Assembly (NCBI RefSeq): GCF_007197645.1
Contig: NZ_VKGK01000025.1
Span: forward strand, 29,899-93,898
Direction of reading: 5' to 3'
DNA length: 64,000 nt
From: Shewanella hanedai
GTDB taxonomy: Bacteria; Pseudomonadota; Gammaproteobacteria; Enterobacterales; Shewanellaceae
The notes below the pieces were generated by a model that did not search any database, was not told where the DNA came from, and saw only the letters and a list, made by a program, of their open reading frames with translations. Positions 26,070-35,011 of this stretch are shown here, in pieces (positions within the stretch are counted from its first letter, which is position 1; each line of letters opens with the position of its first letter). The position numbers and the translations under genes were made by a program.

Positions 26070-27106
26070 ATCATAACCTGATCTAAAGGAGTCTGTCTCG
26101 CGCCATGCAACACGCCATGACACTGGGCTAAAATACTCAAGGCAACGGACTCAGGCAGCTCCCCCCCTAAAGCAAAACCCGCTGGCGCCGAGAAAAAGCA
26201 GTTAAAGTCATTAACCTTCAACTCACTTTTCTCCAGTACCCGCTCCCTGCGATGAGGTGGGCCTAACAATCCTAGGTACCTCAAATAACCAGCTTTATCT
26301 ATCTCTTGCGCCACCCGCAGCGCCTTAGCATCGAGTGTAAGGTTGTGCTGCATGATGATAATGGCATCCAAATTACGTTCAAACCCCTCAGGTAAACTGT
26401 CAACGGGTTGTTTATAAACTCTGGCACCGGGAAAATCATGGTTCCTCGCGTAACTGGCTCGTTCATCAATTAAGTCGACCTGCCAGCCTAAATTCAAAGC
26501 CATAGCAACCAATGGCTGTGCATCTAGACCACCACCGAAAATCGCAAGTCGGTATCGAGATCGCAGCGGAATAACCAATTCATCTTGCGCAGACTGAAAG
26601 ATGCCTGCGCGCTTAAAATCATCCACAGGGAATGGGGCTTCATCATAGGGGTGAATACTAGCCTTGATATTCGCAAGATCAGTGTCTCTGCGAGGCAGTG
26701 CAATTTGATAGAAAAACTGACCGCCATGATATAACTGCTCAGTCAATTGATGAAAATGAAGGTAATGATTTTCACGCTTAAGGGGGACCAACATAATATC
26801 GACAATCCCTCCACAGCCTAGCTGATAACTGGCATCAGTTTCGTCACTGGCATCGTACTGCACTAATATGGCTTGCTGTTTCTCTATCGCCATCTGTGCA
26901 TGCCGACGAAGATCCGCTTCTAAACATCCACCACTTAACAGGCCAACCGAGCGACCCAAAGGATGGAATAACATCATTGCACCGGTTTTTCGGTATGAAG
27001 AGCCTTGTACTTTAGTTATCACAGCAAGCACCCATTCATCATGTGGAGCGACTTGCCATTGGGAGAGGATATCCTCTATATGATGGGACATGTCCGTATA
27101 TCTCAT
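26066..27106 (-). CDS. XdhC/CoxI family molybdenum cofactor insertion/maturation protein
   Basis: A 346-residue protein. The N-terminal XdhC domain has VLAVITKVQGSSYRKTGAMM and GLLSGGCLEADL with the conserved Cys. The C-terminal Rossmann domain has LAIFGGGLDAQPLVAMALNLG and DAIIIMQHNLTLDAKAL, ending in PAGFALGGELPESVALSILAQ. XdhC-like proteins bind and protect the molybdenum cofactor and help its sulfuration before insertion. It is the first gene of the four-gene operon that ends with the hydroxylase subunits. ATG 27106 and ATG 27091 are both possible starts. Confidence 0.88.
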   Translation of the reverse strand: MRYTDMSHHIEDILSQWQVAPHDEWVLAVITKVQGSSYRKTGAMMLFHPLGRSVGLLSGGCLEADLRRHAQMAIEKQQAILVQYDASDETDASYQLGCGGIVDIMLVPLKRENHYLHFHQLTEQLYHGGQFFYQIALPRRDTDLANIKASIHPYDEAPFPVDDFKRAGIFQSAQDELVIPLRSRYRLAIFGGGLDAQPLVAMALNLGWQVDLIDERASYARNHDFPGARVYKQPVDSLPEGFERNLDAIIIMQHNLTLDAKALRVAQEIDKAGYLRYLGLLGPPHRRERVLEKSELKVNDFNCFFSAPAGFALGGELPESVALSILAQCHGVLHGARQTPLDQVMI

Positions 27107-27398
27107 TTTTCAAACAACGTAAAACTAAGCTATCAAACGTCACCTCAATTACAAGCATCAATCTATTACAAAAGGTTTCTTCCACACAGTGTCATACCTT
27201 TTACCTACTAAATAGAGTGTAAAACTGCTTACAAAAAGATAAATATGTTGCTAACTTGTACTCATTAAGTATTTCGCCCTGCAGGCTGAATATCTCTAAG
27301 AAGCTTGAAAATGTTCATTTGAGGATATGCCACTCTCGCTCAATTGAGAGAGCGTAATGTGAAAACTAAAACCCCTTTCAACATGGCAGTTAATCATA

Positions 27399-29702
27399 AT
27401 GAAAACATCAAAAAAAATAACTCAATTGTCACCTCCATTTACTCTCTCTAAATTGACAAAAATGCTCTTTCTACCCTGTTTGCTATTCACATCAATAGTG
27501 CAATCACAAGCCATTGCAGCAGACAGCAGCCAACAAACCTATAAACTTATTTTTCCTGATGAGATGACTTTTCTAAAAGCGAACATCACACTCCACAATG
27601 AGAAAATAACGACCGATCCCCAGCAGAGAGCTATCTGGGTGCCATTATCAAATGATGCACTCAATAAAATACAACCTTTCACCACCAGCATGACCAAGGT
27701 TGAAGATCCCGCTAAGCTTTATCCGCAAAGAGCCTCAAGCCTGAGCAGTTCATCAATGCCGGGAATCCCGGGCTATAGCTGTTACCCGACGGTTGAGGAA
27801 ACTCAAAGCGATATTGAACAGCTTGTAACTCAATATCCACAGTTTGCCAGTATTGAAGATATTGGTAATTCTTGGCAGAAACAGACTGGCAACGGCGGTT
27901 ATGACCTCAATGTATTAAAACTCACCAATGGCCAAGTAACAGGCGAAAAGCCCAAGTTATTTATCCACGCCGCAATGCATGCAAGAGAATACGCCACCTC
28001 CCCTCTGGTACTGCAATTTGCTAAAAATCTACTCAATGAATACAGCACAGATGCCGATACTCAATGGATTTTGGATCGCCATGAGATCCACCTACTACTG
28101 CATATGAATCCTGATGGGCGTAAAAAAGCCGAAACTGGATTGTCCTGGCGCAAAAACGTCAACTCAAATTACTGCGGCAGTAACTCCGAGGCCATCGGTG
28201 CCGATCTTAACCGCAACTTTAGTTGGGCATGGAACACGGTAGACGGAGGCTCTAGCGGCAATCAATGCAGCGACCTATTTCGTGGACCAACACCAGCATC
28301 AGAGCCTGAAACTCAGGCTGTAGAAACCTATGTGAGAAACTTGTTTGGCGATCACAGAGGACCCAACCGTAATGATGCTGCGCCGGATACAACCCAAGGA
28401 CTGCATATCGACGTACATTCATACAGTGAGCTAGTCCTTTTTCCATGGGGTGATACTAATACCTTAGCCCCCAATGGCGTGGCGATGCGCTCACTCGGCA
28501 GGAAACTGGCCCGCTACAATGGCTATATGCCGATGCAAAGTGTCGGGCTCTATCCAACAGATGGCACCAGTGACAATTTAAGCTATGGTGAGTTAGGGAT
28601 CCCGCACATGACTTTCGAGTTGGGGACTGCATTTTTTCAGAGCTGTTCTATCTACAATGAGAAAGTATTACCAGATAACCTCAAAGCACTTAAATATGCC
28701 GCCAAAATTGTCGAAGCTCCCTACCTCATGCCATCAGGGCCTGACATCACCGACATCAGCAGTGTAGGCCAACCAATTGATGCCATTGCCCAAAACTACC
28801 GCATAACCCTAAACGTTACCGCATCCGATGACAGATTTAGCCGACGAGGTGGCACTGAAACCACTCAAGATATCTCAGAAATTGCACTCTATATTGATGA
28901 TGCACCTTGGGATGGCGGTCAGGCAACGCTGCTAACTGCCTCAGATGGAACATTTGATGAGAAAACAGAACAGGGTGAGCTTCAGATCAACGCCAGTGAT
29001 TTGAGCTTAGGCCAACATACACTCTACCTCAAAGCCAAAGATACCAGTGGTCAATGGGGGGCAATGTCAGCGCAGTTTATTAAAATTATTGCGTCTAAGA
29101 CCAACCTAGCACCAGAAGCCAAGTTTAGTTATCAGTGCGATAAGTTTGTCTGTCAGTTTGATTCAAGCAGCAGTGAAGACCCTGAAGGTGATAGCTTAAC
29201 GTATCAATGGCAAATGGCGGGCACATCAAGTAGTGAGCGCAACCCAAGTTATGACTTTTCAAACAGTCAACTGACTGACAATAAAGCCCAGGTCATACTG
29301 ACAGTGACTGATCCACAAGGTTTAGCTCATAGTCAGACTCAAACCTTAACACTCAGCACAAATCAAGCTCCTACGGCTAGCTTCACCGCCAGCTGTACCC
29401 ATCTAGTATGCCAACTTGACGCCAGTGCCAGCAGTGATGCCGACGAAGACAGTTTGAATTATCAATGGGATCTTGGTGATGGAAACAGTGCTAATAAGCT
29501 GCAGCTATCACATACCTATGCCAAAGCAGGGACATACAAAGTGGTATTAACGGTTAACGATGGCAAGCTCAACAGTAATAAAGAGCAAAGCATTACGGTA
29601 ACAGCTGCGCCAGCACCAACTAACAATAACAGTTCCGGTGGTTCACTGGGGGTCATCAGCTTATTACTGCTGTCTTTTGGAATGAAAAGAAGGATGGGTT
29701 AA
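27399..29702 (+). CDS. secreted M14 zinc carboxypeptidase with PKD domains and GlyGly-CTERM anchor
   Basis: A 767-residue exoenzyme. A signal peptide (FLPCLLFTSIVQSQAIAA) and an N-terminal extension lead into the M14 domain. Zinc ligands are in HAAMHAREYATSPL (HxxE, about 193-196) and LHIDVHSYSE (about 336); the catalytic Glu is in PHMTFELGT (about 405). PKD-like beta domains follow (about 575-650 and 665-740; one has YQWDLGDGNSAN). The C-terminus, GGSLGVISLLLLSFGMKRRMG, has the Gly-rich, hydrophobic, Arg-ending pattern of GlyGly-CTERM sorting signals cleaved by rhombosortase in type II secreting bacteria. It releases C-terminal amino acids from peptides. The SD is weak. Nothing adjacent suggests an operon. 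Confidence 0.88.
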   Translation: MKTSKKITQLSPPFTLSKLTKMLFLPCLLFTSIVQSQAIAADSSQQTYKLIFPDEMTFLKANITLHNEKITTDPQQRAIWVPLSNDALNKIQPFTTSMTKVEDPAKLYPQRASSLSSSSMPGIPGYSCYPTVEETQSDIEQLVTQYPQFASIEDIGNSWQKQTGNGGYDLNVLKLTNGQVTGEKPKLFIHAAMHAREYATSPLVLQFAKNLLNEYSTDADTQWILDRHEIHLLLHMNPDGRKKAETGLSWRKNVNSNYCGSNSEAIGADLNRNFSWAWNTVDGGSSGNQCSDLFRGPTPASEPETQAVETYVRNLFGDHRGPNRNDAAPDTTQGLHIDVHSYSELVLFPWGDTNTLAPNGVAMRSLGRKLARYNGYMPMQSVGLYPTDGTSDNLSYGELGIPHMTFELGTAFFQSCSIYNEKVLPDNLKALKYAAKIVEAPYLMPSGPDITDISSVGQPIDAIAQNYRITLNVTASDDRFSRRGGTETTQDISEIALYIDDAPWDGGQATLLTASDGTFDEKTEQGELQINASDLSLGQHTLYLKAKDTSGQWGAMSAQFIKIIASKTNLAPEAKFSYQCDKFVCQFDSSSSEDPEGDSLTYQWQMAGTSSSERNPSYDFSNSQLTDNKAQVILTVTDPQGLAHSQTQTLTLSTNQAPTASFTASCTHLVCQLDASASSDADEDSLNYQWDLGDGNSANKLQLSHTYAKAGTYKVVLTVNDGKLNSNKEQSITVTAAPAPTNNNSSGGSLGVISLLLLSFGMKRRMG

Positions 29703-29709
29703 CGACAAA

Positions 29710-29731
29710 AACGGGGAATTATTTCCCCGTT
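29710..29731. terminator. bidirectional terminator between carboxypeptidase and YcbL-like genes
   Basis: AACGGGGAA (29710-29718) pairs with TTCCCCGTT (29723-29731). T5 follows on the minus strand, so it serves the YcbL-like gene best and may also stop the carboxypeptidase transcript. Confidence 0.8.
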
Positions 29732-29738
29732 CTATCTA

Positions 29739-30383
29739 TTAATCAAATAGCTGATCAGCGACAAATGGATTTTGATCTCGCTCAGAACCAAACGTAGATA
29801 TAGGACCATGTCCTGGGATGAACTCCACATCCCTACCCAGTGGCCAGAGTTTTTTAGTAATCGAGGCGATTAAATCTTCGTGGTTTGACATAGGAAAGTC
29901 TGTTCGTCCTACGGATCCATGAAACAGTACATCGCCTACCCAAGCCGTTTTTGCTTTTTCGCAGAAAAAAACCACATGACCGGGTGTATGACCAGGGCAA
30001 TGCAACACCTTGAGTGTCAGCTCACCAATAGTCACGGTATCACCTTCATCTAAATATTGATGAGATTCAAAGGGTACGCAGGCTTTAAGACCAAAATGCT
30101 GACTTTGATCGACAAGACTTTCAAGCCAGAAAGTATCTGCCTTATGGGGGCCAATAATAGGAATACTCAGTAAATCTGAAAGTGACTTAGCGCCACCAAC
30201 ATGATCAATATGCCCGTGAGTTAGAAATATTTTCTCAAGAGAAACACCCAATTTTTTCACTTCCGCTAGGATTCGGTCTATATCACCACCTGGATCGATC
30301 ACAGCCGCTTTCATGGTCTTATCACACCAAACAAGACTACAATTTTGCTGAAACGGGGTAACTGGAATGATCTGATACTTCAT
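29739..30383 (-). CDS. metallo-beta-lactamase-fold hydrolase, YcbL/glyoxalase II-like
   Basis: A 214-residue MBL-fold protein with IFLTHGHIDHVGG (the HxHxDH metal motif), LHCPGHTPGHVVFF, VGDVLFHGSVGRTDFP and the late His in FIPGHGPIST. Length and motifs fit the YcbL subgroup of single-domain glyoxalase II-like thioesterases, which hydrolyse S-D-lactoylglutathione or related thioesters in vitro. The start ATG 30383 gives the usual MKYQIIPVTPFQQN beginning. It is a lone gene between two peptidases. Confidence 0.88.
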   Translation of the reverse strand: MKYQIIPVTPFQQNCSLVWCDKTMKAAVIDPGGDIDRILAEVKKLGVSLEKIFLTHGHIDHVGGAKSLSDLLSIPIIGPHKADTFWLESLVDQSQHFGLKACVPFESHQYLDEGDTVTIGELTLKVLHCPGHTPGHVVFFCEKAKTAWVGDVLFHGSVGRTDFPMSNHEDLIASITKKLWPLGRDVEFIPGHGPISTFGSERDQNPFVADQLFD

Positions 30384-30576
30384 TAGTTGGCCTACGTAGA
30401 ATGGCTGAATTTCATTTTGATTAAACTAAGAGATTACGGCAACTCTGAGGAATACTCTAATAACTCTTGCTAAAAGTTAACACTAACTTGATCTCAACAA
30501 CTAAAAACGGGTTTGGAGCCTACAAATTTTTTGTATACAATCTAATTATAAAAAAGTTATCACATTTGGGACCCCC

Positions 30577-31872
30577 ATGAAACCTGATCTAAGTCTAGCT
30601 GGTTTATCTGCGCATAAACATACCTTTACCTTGCCCCTTAACTACGATGACCCTCAAGGTAAAAAAATCCAAGTCTTTGCTAGAGAACTCACCTTACCTG
30701 ATGCAGATACAGGCTCAAATGAACGTCCTTTTTTAGTCTTCTTTCAAGGCGGACCGGGCTTTGGTGCCGTCAGACCTGTTGTTAATAGCGGCTGGATAAA
30801 ACGCGCACTAACAGAATTCAGAGTATTACTTTTAGATCAACGTGGAACCGGGCTTTCAACCCCTGTCAGCTATTTAAGTTTGGCTCATTTCAATTCTGAA
30901 CAGCAAGCTCAATATCTGTCACACTTCAGAGCAGACAACATCATTCGTGACGCTGAAACTATTCGTGAACAACTTTGCCCTGGTCAAAAGTGGAGTATAA
31001 TCGGTCAGAGTTTCGGTGGTTTCTGCGTGCTAAAATACCTCAATGACGCTCCTTCAGGGCTAAAAGAAGCCTATATTACCGGTGGACTCCCCTCGTTAAC
31101 CCGCTCTGCGGACGAGGTCTATCAAGCGACCTACCAACGAGTACTCGCTAAAAATCATGATTTCTTCACTCGCTTCAGCGATGCGCAGGAGCTTGTCACT
31201 CAACTCGCCGAACATATTAGCCATCATGACGTACGTATCGCCACTGGTGAACGACTCACGGTTGAGATGTTACAGCTACTTGGGATCAACATCGGCATGG
31301 AACAAGGACCAGAAGCTGTCTACTATCTTTTGGAACATGCCCTGATAGACACGGATATTGGCACTCATGTCAACCCACTTTTTCTCGCCCAGTTCTGTCA
31401 AATGCTGGACTTTAATACTAATCCTATCTTTGCCCTACTTCATGAAAGTATCTACTGCCAGCAAACCGCTTCAAACTGGTCTGCTCAACGGGTACGTGCT
31501 CAATACGATGAGTTTAACTATGAATTCGGTAAGGACTTTCTTTTTACTGGTGAGATGGTCTACCCGTGGTTCTTCGAACAATTTACCAATTTAAAACCGC
31601 TGAAACATGCAGCCAATTTATTAGCCACTAAAAACGATTGGTCAACACTCTATAACTTGGACACATTGGCCAACAACCAAGTGCCTGTCGCTGCTGCAAT
31701 TTATAGTGAAGATATGTTTGTCGAAATGCGCTACAGCCTGGAAACAACCAAGCAAGTGGGTAATCTTAAGTACTGGTTAACCTCAGAATATGAGCACAAT
31801 GGTATTCGTATGGATGGTGAACATATTCTCGACAGATTAATAGCGCTAAATAGGGGCACCCAATTGAGGTAA
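30577..31872 (+). CDS. prolyl aminopeptidase (proline iminopeptidase), alpha/beta hydrolase S33
   Basis: A 431-residue alpha/beta hydrolase. The oxyanion region is FFQGGPGFGAVRP, followed by LLLDQRGTGLSTP, and the nucleophile Ser is in IIGQSFGGFCVLKYL (about 144). The late acidic and His residues are probably in VAAAIYSEDMFVE and RMDGEHILDRL. These motifs and the length fit the larger (about 430 aa) prolyl iminopeptidases that remove N-terminal proline. A 6-3-6 palindrome (TACAAA-TTT-TTTGTA, 30521-30535) lies in its upstream region and could be an operator. A dispersed repeat begins right at its stop codon. Confidence 0.88.
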   Translation: MKPDLSLAGLSAHKHTFTLPLNYDDPQGKKIQVFARELTLPDADTGSNERPFLVFFQGGPGFGAVRPVVNSGWIKRALTEFRVLLLDQRGTGLSTPVSYLSLAHFNSEQQAQYLSHFRADNIIRDAETIREQLCPGQKWSIIGQSFGGFCVLKYLNDAPSGLKEAYITGGLPSLTRSADEVYQATYQRVLAKNHDFFTRFSDAQELVTQLAEHISHHDVRIATGERLTVEMLQLLGINIGMEQGPEAVYYLLEHALIDTDIGTHVNPLFLAQFCQMLDFNTNPIFALLHESIYCQQTASNWSAQRVRAQYDEFNYEFGKDFLFTGEMVYPWFFEQFTNLKPLKHAANLLATKNDWSTLYNLDTLANNQVPVAAAIYSEDMFVEMRYSLETTKQVGNLKYWLTSEYEHNGIRMDGEHILDRLIALNRGTQLR

Positions 31873-32177
31873 CTTGCCTGATAGCAAGTTTCAAATATCT
31901 TTTTGGTTGGGTTCATTTAGCTGGTTTGGTACTTGTGTGATTTAACTAATACCATAGCTAATTGGTGTTTATTGCTTGCAGCAGGCCTAATGTGTAAATA
32001 CTTCGATGACACGGCGCCCTCTCTATTAACTGAAAAGGTCCCTTTAGCCTCTACGACAGCGTCTGACCTATATGGATATAGGAAATGCCTGGAAATGTAG
32101 GGAACATTTTTACCCATGCTGTCGAAGGTCATAGCCGCACTCACACCTGATTTTTTATCTCTTCGATTTAGGTTCTT
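31870..32177 (+). repeat. dispersed non-coding repeat, copy A
   Basis: This starts at the iminopeptidase stop with a hairpin (AACTTGC/GCAAGTT) and TTCAAATATCTTTTT, then GGGTTCATTTAGCTGG. A central ATTGCTTGCAGCAGGC (31971-31986) follows, and it ends with GGAAATGCCTGGAAATGTAG, GCCGCACTCACACC and TTATCTCTTCGATTTAGG. The same order of motifs recurs at 54080-54445 and, inverted, at 57022-57362. The left hairpin plus T-rich run may also terminate the upstream gene. I do not recognise the family. Confidence 0.7.
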
Positions 32178-32514
32178 CTAGTAGCTATCTCATTTGGAGA
32201 CAAAAGAGAGCTAGGACTCAAGCTCCAAAGAAATGAACCAAACCAGAAAGTGTAATCAATCTTCATTCGAAGGTCGGCTAATACAGTATCGATCCATTCT
32301 CGATTTTGGATTTTACGTTCAAATTTGGTACTGATCTCATCAATGGTAAAATTCTGCAGACCAAGGGGTAGTGGCATTATCAAATTACGTGTTTGCTAGT
32401 TTTGGCTTGGCGTAGTGGTGAGCGATGCATCATAATTTGCTCTTAAATCACCATATTCAAACGGATGTAACAGATCCGGTGGTAATTAGATACGCACTAG
32501 GGCTAGACTTATAT
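32178..32514. other. non-coding stretch, possible gene remnant
   Basis: Between repeat copy A and the AraC gene. On the minus strand a 71-codon open frame (32168-32383) encodes a basic peptide beginning MPLPLGLQNFTIDEIS, preceded in a broken frame by PFEYGDLRANYDAS. I recognise neither. This could be the remains of a decayed gene, but no family signature supports a call. Confidence 0.3.
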
Positions 32515-33489
32515 TTAGCGTTTAGTGACTTTACCAGGGCTTATCCCCATGATTTTCTTAAATGCCTTTCCAAATGATGCTTCTGACTTGTAGCCAACCG
32601 TCTCTGCAATGCTCAGCATAGAGAGCTTTCCCTCAGCAAGTAATCCGTGGGCAATATGCATACGCCATTGACTTAAGTAAGCCAGTGGCGTCATGCCGAC
32701 AATAGATTGAAATCGGTTAGCAAACGAGGTCCGCGACATCGAGACAGCAAGACCGAGAGACTCCACAGTCCAAGCTTTTCCAGGTTCTTGATGGATCAAA
32801 CTCAATGCTCGACTGAGCTTATCATCCCCTAAGGCCTGAAAATAACCTGGAGTATTTTGTTGGCGACTCATATGCCAGCGCAGTAACTGGATCACCAACA
32901 CCTCGGTGAGACGATCAACAACTACGGCATTTCCAGGTTGAAGCGAGCGGGATTCGTAGGCAAGGGTTTTTATCAGATGATTAAGCCATGCAAGTTCAGG
33001 CTCCTCTTCTGTTTTTATATGCAACATAGAGGGCATATCACGCAGTAGAGGCAAACCAGTATCGGTTTGATACTGAAAATAGCCGCACAGGAGTGTGACA
33101 ACACTTTGTCCATCAGAAAAGGGACTCCTGTTCGACCGTATTCTCTTTAACACCTCACCTCCCGCCATGAGTTGACAACCTAACTGATCACTAACTTGGT
33201 GAGGAGAGCCTGTAGGAAACGCGATAATATCGCCCGTTGACAGAAAAATAGGGCTGGTTAGCTCTTCAGTCATCAACCAGGCATTGCCACGTATCACCAC
33301 ATGAAACGTGCCACACTCGGCTTGAGGCTCATCGATCCCCCATGGAGAGGAGAACTCAGCACAATAATAACTGCTAGCATAGAGCCGAATCGCACGTAGC
33401 ACATCGGAAAGCACGTCAAGATATGGCCCCTCTTCCATGCTGAGATCTCTCACACCATTAAGTTCAAGATTGCTGTTGGCCATGCTCAT
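32515..33489 (-). CDS. AraC-family transcriptional regulator with cupin-like N-terminal domain
   Basis: A 324-residue regulator. The N-terminal half has the cupin_6-type sensor (GTFHVVIRGNAWLMTEE, DIIAFPTGSPHQVSD). The C-terminus has both AraC helix-turn-helices (WTVESLGLAVSMSRTSFANRF, then MLSIAETVGYKSEASFGKAFKKIMGISPG). Relatives often control small oxidoreductase or detoxification genes. It is divergent from the DUF4331 gene 336 bp away, a likely target. AGAAGG lies about 10 nt before ATG 33489. Confidence 0.87.
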   Translation of the reverse strand: MSMANSNLELNGVRDLSMEEGPYLDVLSDVLRAIRLYASSYYCAEFSSPWGIDEPQAECGTFHVVIRGNAWLMTEELTSPIFLSTGDIIAFPTGSPHQVSDQLGCQLMAGGEVLKRIRSNRSPFSDGQSVVTLLCGYFQYQTDTGLPLLRDMPSMLHIKTEEEPELAWLNHLIKTLAYESRSLQPGNAVVVDRLTEVLVIQLLRWHMSRQQNTPGYFQALGDDKLSRALSLIHQEPGKAWTVESLGLAVSMSRTSFANRFQSIVGMTPLAYLSQWRMHIAHGLLAEGKLSMLSIAETVGYKSEASFGKAFKKIMGISPGKVTKR

Positions 33490-33825
33490 GTTAGTGCGCC
33501 TTCTCTTGTTGCTAAATACAGAGTGTACGATCTGACATAAAAGATACTCTATTCATCATGGATAGTCCGAAAAAAATCCCAAATAATGCAGTCTATGTAA
33601 CTTACATCATTAAGGACTCATTTTGAATTAGCCACTACATGCGCCTTAAGTTAGCCTAATCAAACCTTGAAACTCTTAACTCGAGGCTGGAAACAAGATA
33701 ATTCGCCAAAAAAACAAACAATGATAAATAAAGATGTTTAGTATGACACTGATGGCCAGTTATTGATTTCGTTGTTCATTAGCACCTACGGGAAATACTT
33801 TAAACAACTCAAAAAGGAATATGAC
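33490..33825. other. divergent promoter region between AraC and DUF4331 genes
   Basis: 336 bp without a convincing gene. A perfect 13-bp palindrome ATGTAA-C-TTACAT (33595-33607) is the clearest candidate operator for the divergent AraC regulator. Confidence 0.4.
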
Positions 33826-34902
33826 ATGCCCATTTATATCAACAAATTAAAAATCGGATTAATAGCAAGTGCATTAGTTTTGCTAGCAAACATCACTTTT
33901 CAAATCACACCAGCCTTTGCTAGTCACCACTTCGAAAGCGAGCTTTCAATCAAATATCCGCAGTTTGATTTGACGGATATGTTCGTATTTGAATCAGAAA
34001 AAAGTGGTTATACCGCATTTATGATGAACATCAACCCAACAACCGGAACCGATGGTAGTGCTGCTTTCGGTGAAAATGGCGTATATAACTTTCATATCGC
34101 CAGTGATAAGGCGTTTAAAAAAGCTGGGATGACGATCACAGCCTATCTGGATAAGGACAAGCTGGTGTTCGGCATTGTTGATGGTGCTAATCAGGCCATA
34201 GGTACCAAAGGCAAAGAGTTTGGCAGAGCTAGCATAGGTAAAGAAGTTAAATTCAACAATGGCATACGTGTCTGGTCTGGTGCTGCCCACGATACCTTTG
34301 TCGGCAACTCTGAAGGTATTATTGGTTTTATGACTCAACTTCTTGGAGAGGGGCAATTGACACTTTCCTCTTTTGATAAAGGCGTCGATCTCTTTAAAGA
34401 TTTTCAGAGCAGCGTCATCCTTGTTGAGATCCCCAATAAGATGCTACCTAAGGAGATAAATGTTTATGCCAGCACTGCCATGTACAATGTCGATCAATGG
34501 GTACAAGTGAACAGACTTGCCCATCCTCTGATGACGCATATGTTTATGGTTAATAATAAAATGGAGATATCAGAACATACTCAGCATCGCCCCGATTCAG
34601 ATTTAAGCCGGGCTTATGCAGTTTCTGGCACAGTGTTACGCGCAGCCACTCTCGATAAAAAACAGTCAAACCCGGTTGCATACGCAGATTCTGTCGCAGT
34701 AAAACTGCTCCCCGACATGATCCCATACAGTGTGGGGACTAAAGCGGCTTACACTTTTGAAGAAATAAATGGTCGTAAACCTAGCGATGATGCAATGGAT
34801 GCCGCGCTAAGCATATTTATAGGCAGGAAGGTCACCGACAATGCCAATACGTTTAATCGTCACCCTAAACAGTTTCCCTATGTGAAGCCGATTAAAAAGT
34901 AA
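33826..34902 (+). CDS. exported DUF4331 family protein
   Basis: A 358-residue protein. A signal peptide (LIASALVLLANITFQITPAFA) is followed directly by SHHFESELSIKYPQFDLTDMFVFESE, the characteristic SHH... D(L/I)TDxYxF start of DUF4331. FMMNINPTTGTDGSAAFGENGVYNFHI and SVILVEIPNKML fit the family. Its function is unknown. I chose ATG 33826 over the upstream open frame from 33763 because AAGGA lies 8 nt before it and it gives a proper signal peptide. A strong terminator follows. The divergent AraC gene may control it. Confidence 0.8.
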   Translation: MPIYINKLKIGLIASALVLLANITFQITPAFASHHFESELSIKYPQFDLTDMFVFESEKSGYTAFMMNINPTTGTDGSAAFGENGVYNFHIASDKAFKKAGMTITAYLDKDKLVFGIVDGANQAIGTKGKEFGRASIGKEVKFNNGIRVWSGAAHDTFVGNSEGIIGFMTQLLGEGQLTLSSFDKGVDLFKDFQSSVILVEIPNKMLPKEINVYASTAMYNVDQWVQVNRLAHPLMTHMFMVNNKMEISEHTQHRPDSDLSRAYAVSGTVLRAATLDKKQSNPVAYADSVAVKLLPDMIPYSVGTKAAYTFEEINGRKPSDDAMDAALSIFIGRKVTDNANTFNRHPKQFPYVKPIKK

Positions 34903-34917
34903 AATGCACAGTTTTAC

Positions 34918-34949
34918 ATAAGAAAGGCTGCAAAGGCAGCCTTTCTTAT
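34918..34949. terminator. strong terminator after the DUF4331 gene
   Basis: A perfect 14-bp stem (34918-34931 with 34936-34949) around AAAG, with core AAGAAAGGCTGC. It lies between convergent genes and could act on both. Confidence 0.85.
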
Positions 34950-35011
34950 TATCAAAACTCAATTCATCCAACTGAAAAGGAGTTAACTAAATAAACGCTA
35001 ACCTCTTATAA

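Noticed and set aside
22682..27106. Molybdenum hydroxylase operon as a xanthine dehydrogenase working with guanine deaminase (57372-58742)
   Set aside because: It has the two-subunit, Tat-exported isoquinoline-type layout without an FAD subunit, and lies 30 kb from guaD.
32168..32383. 71-codon minus-strand open frame beside repeat copy A
   Set aside because: No start context, no homologous motif recognised and partly inside the repeat; described only as a possible remnant.
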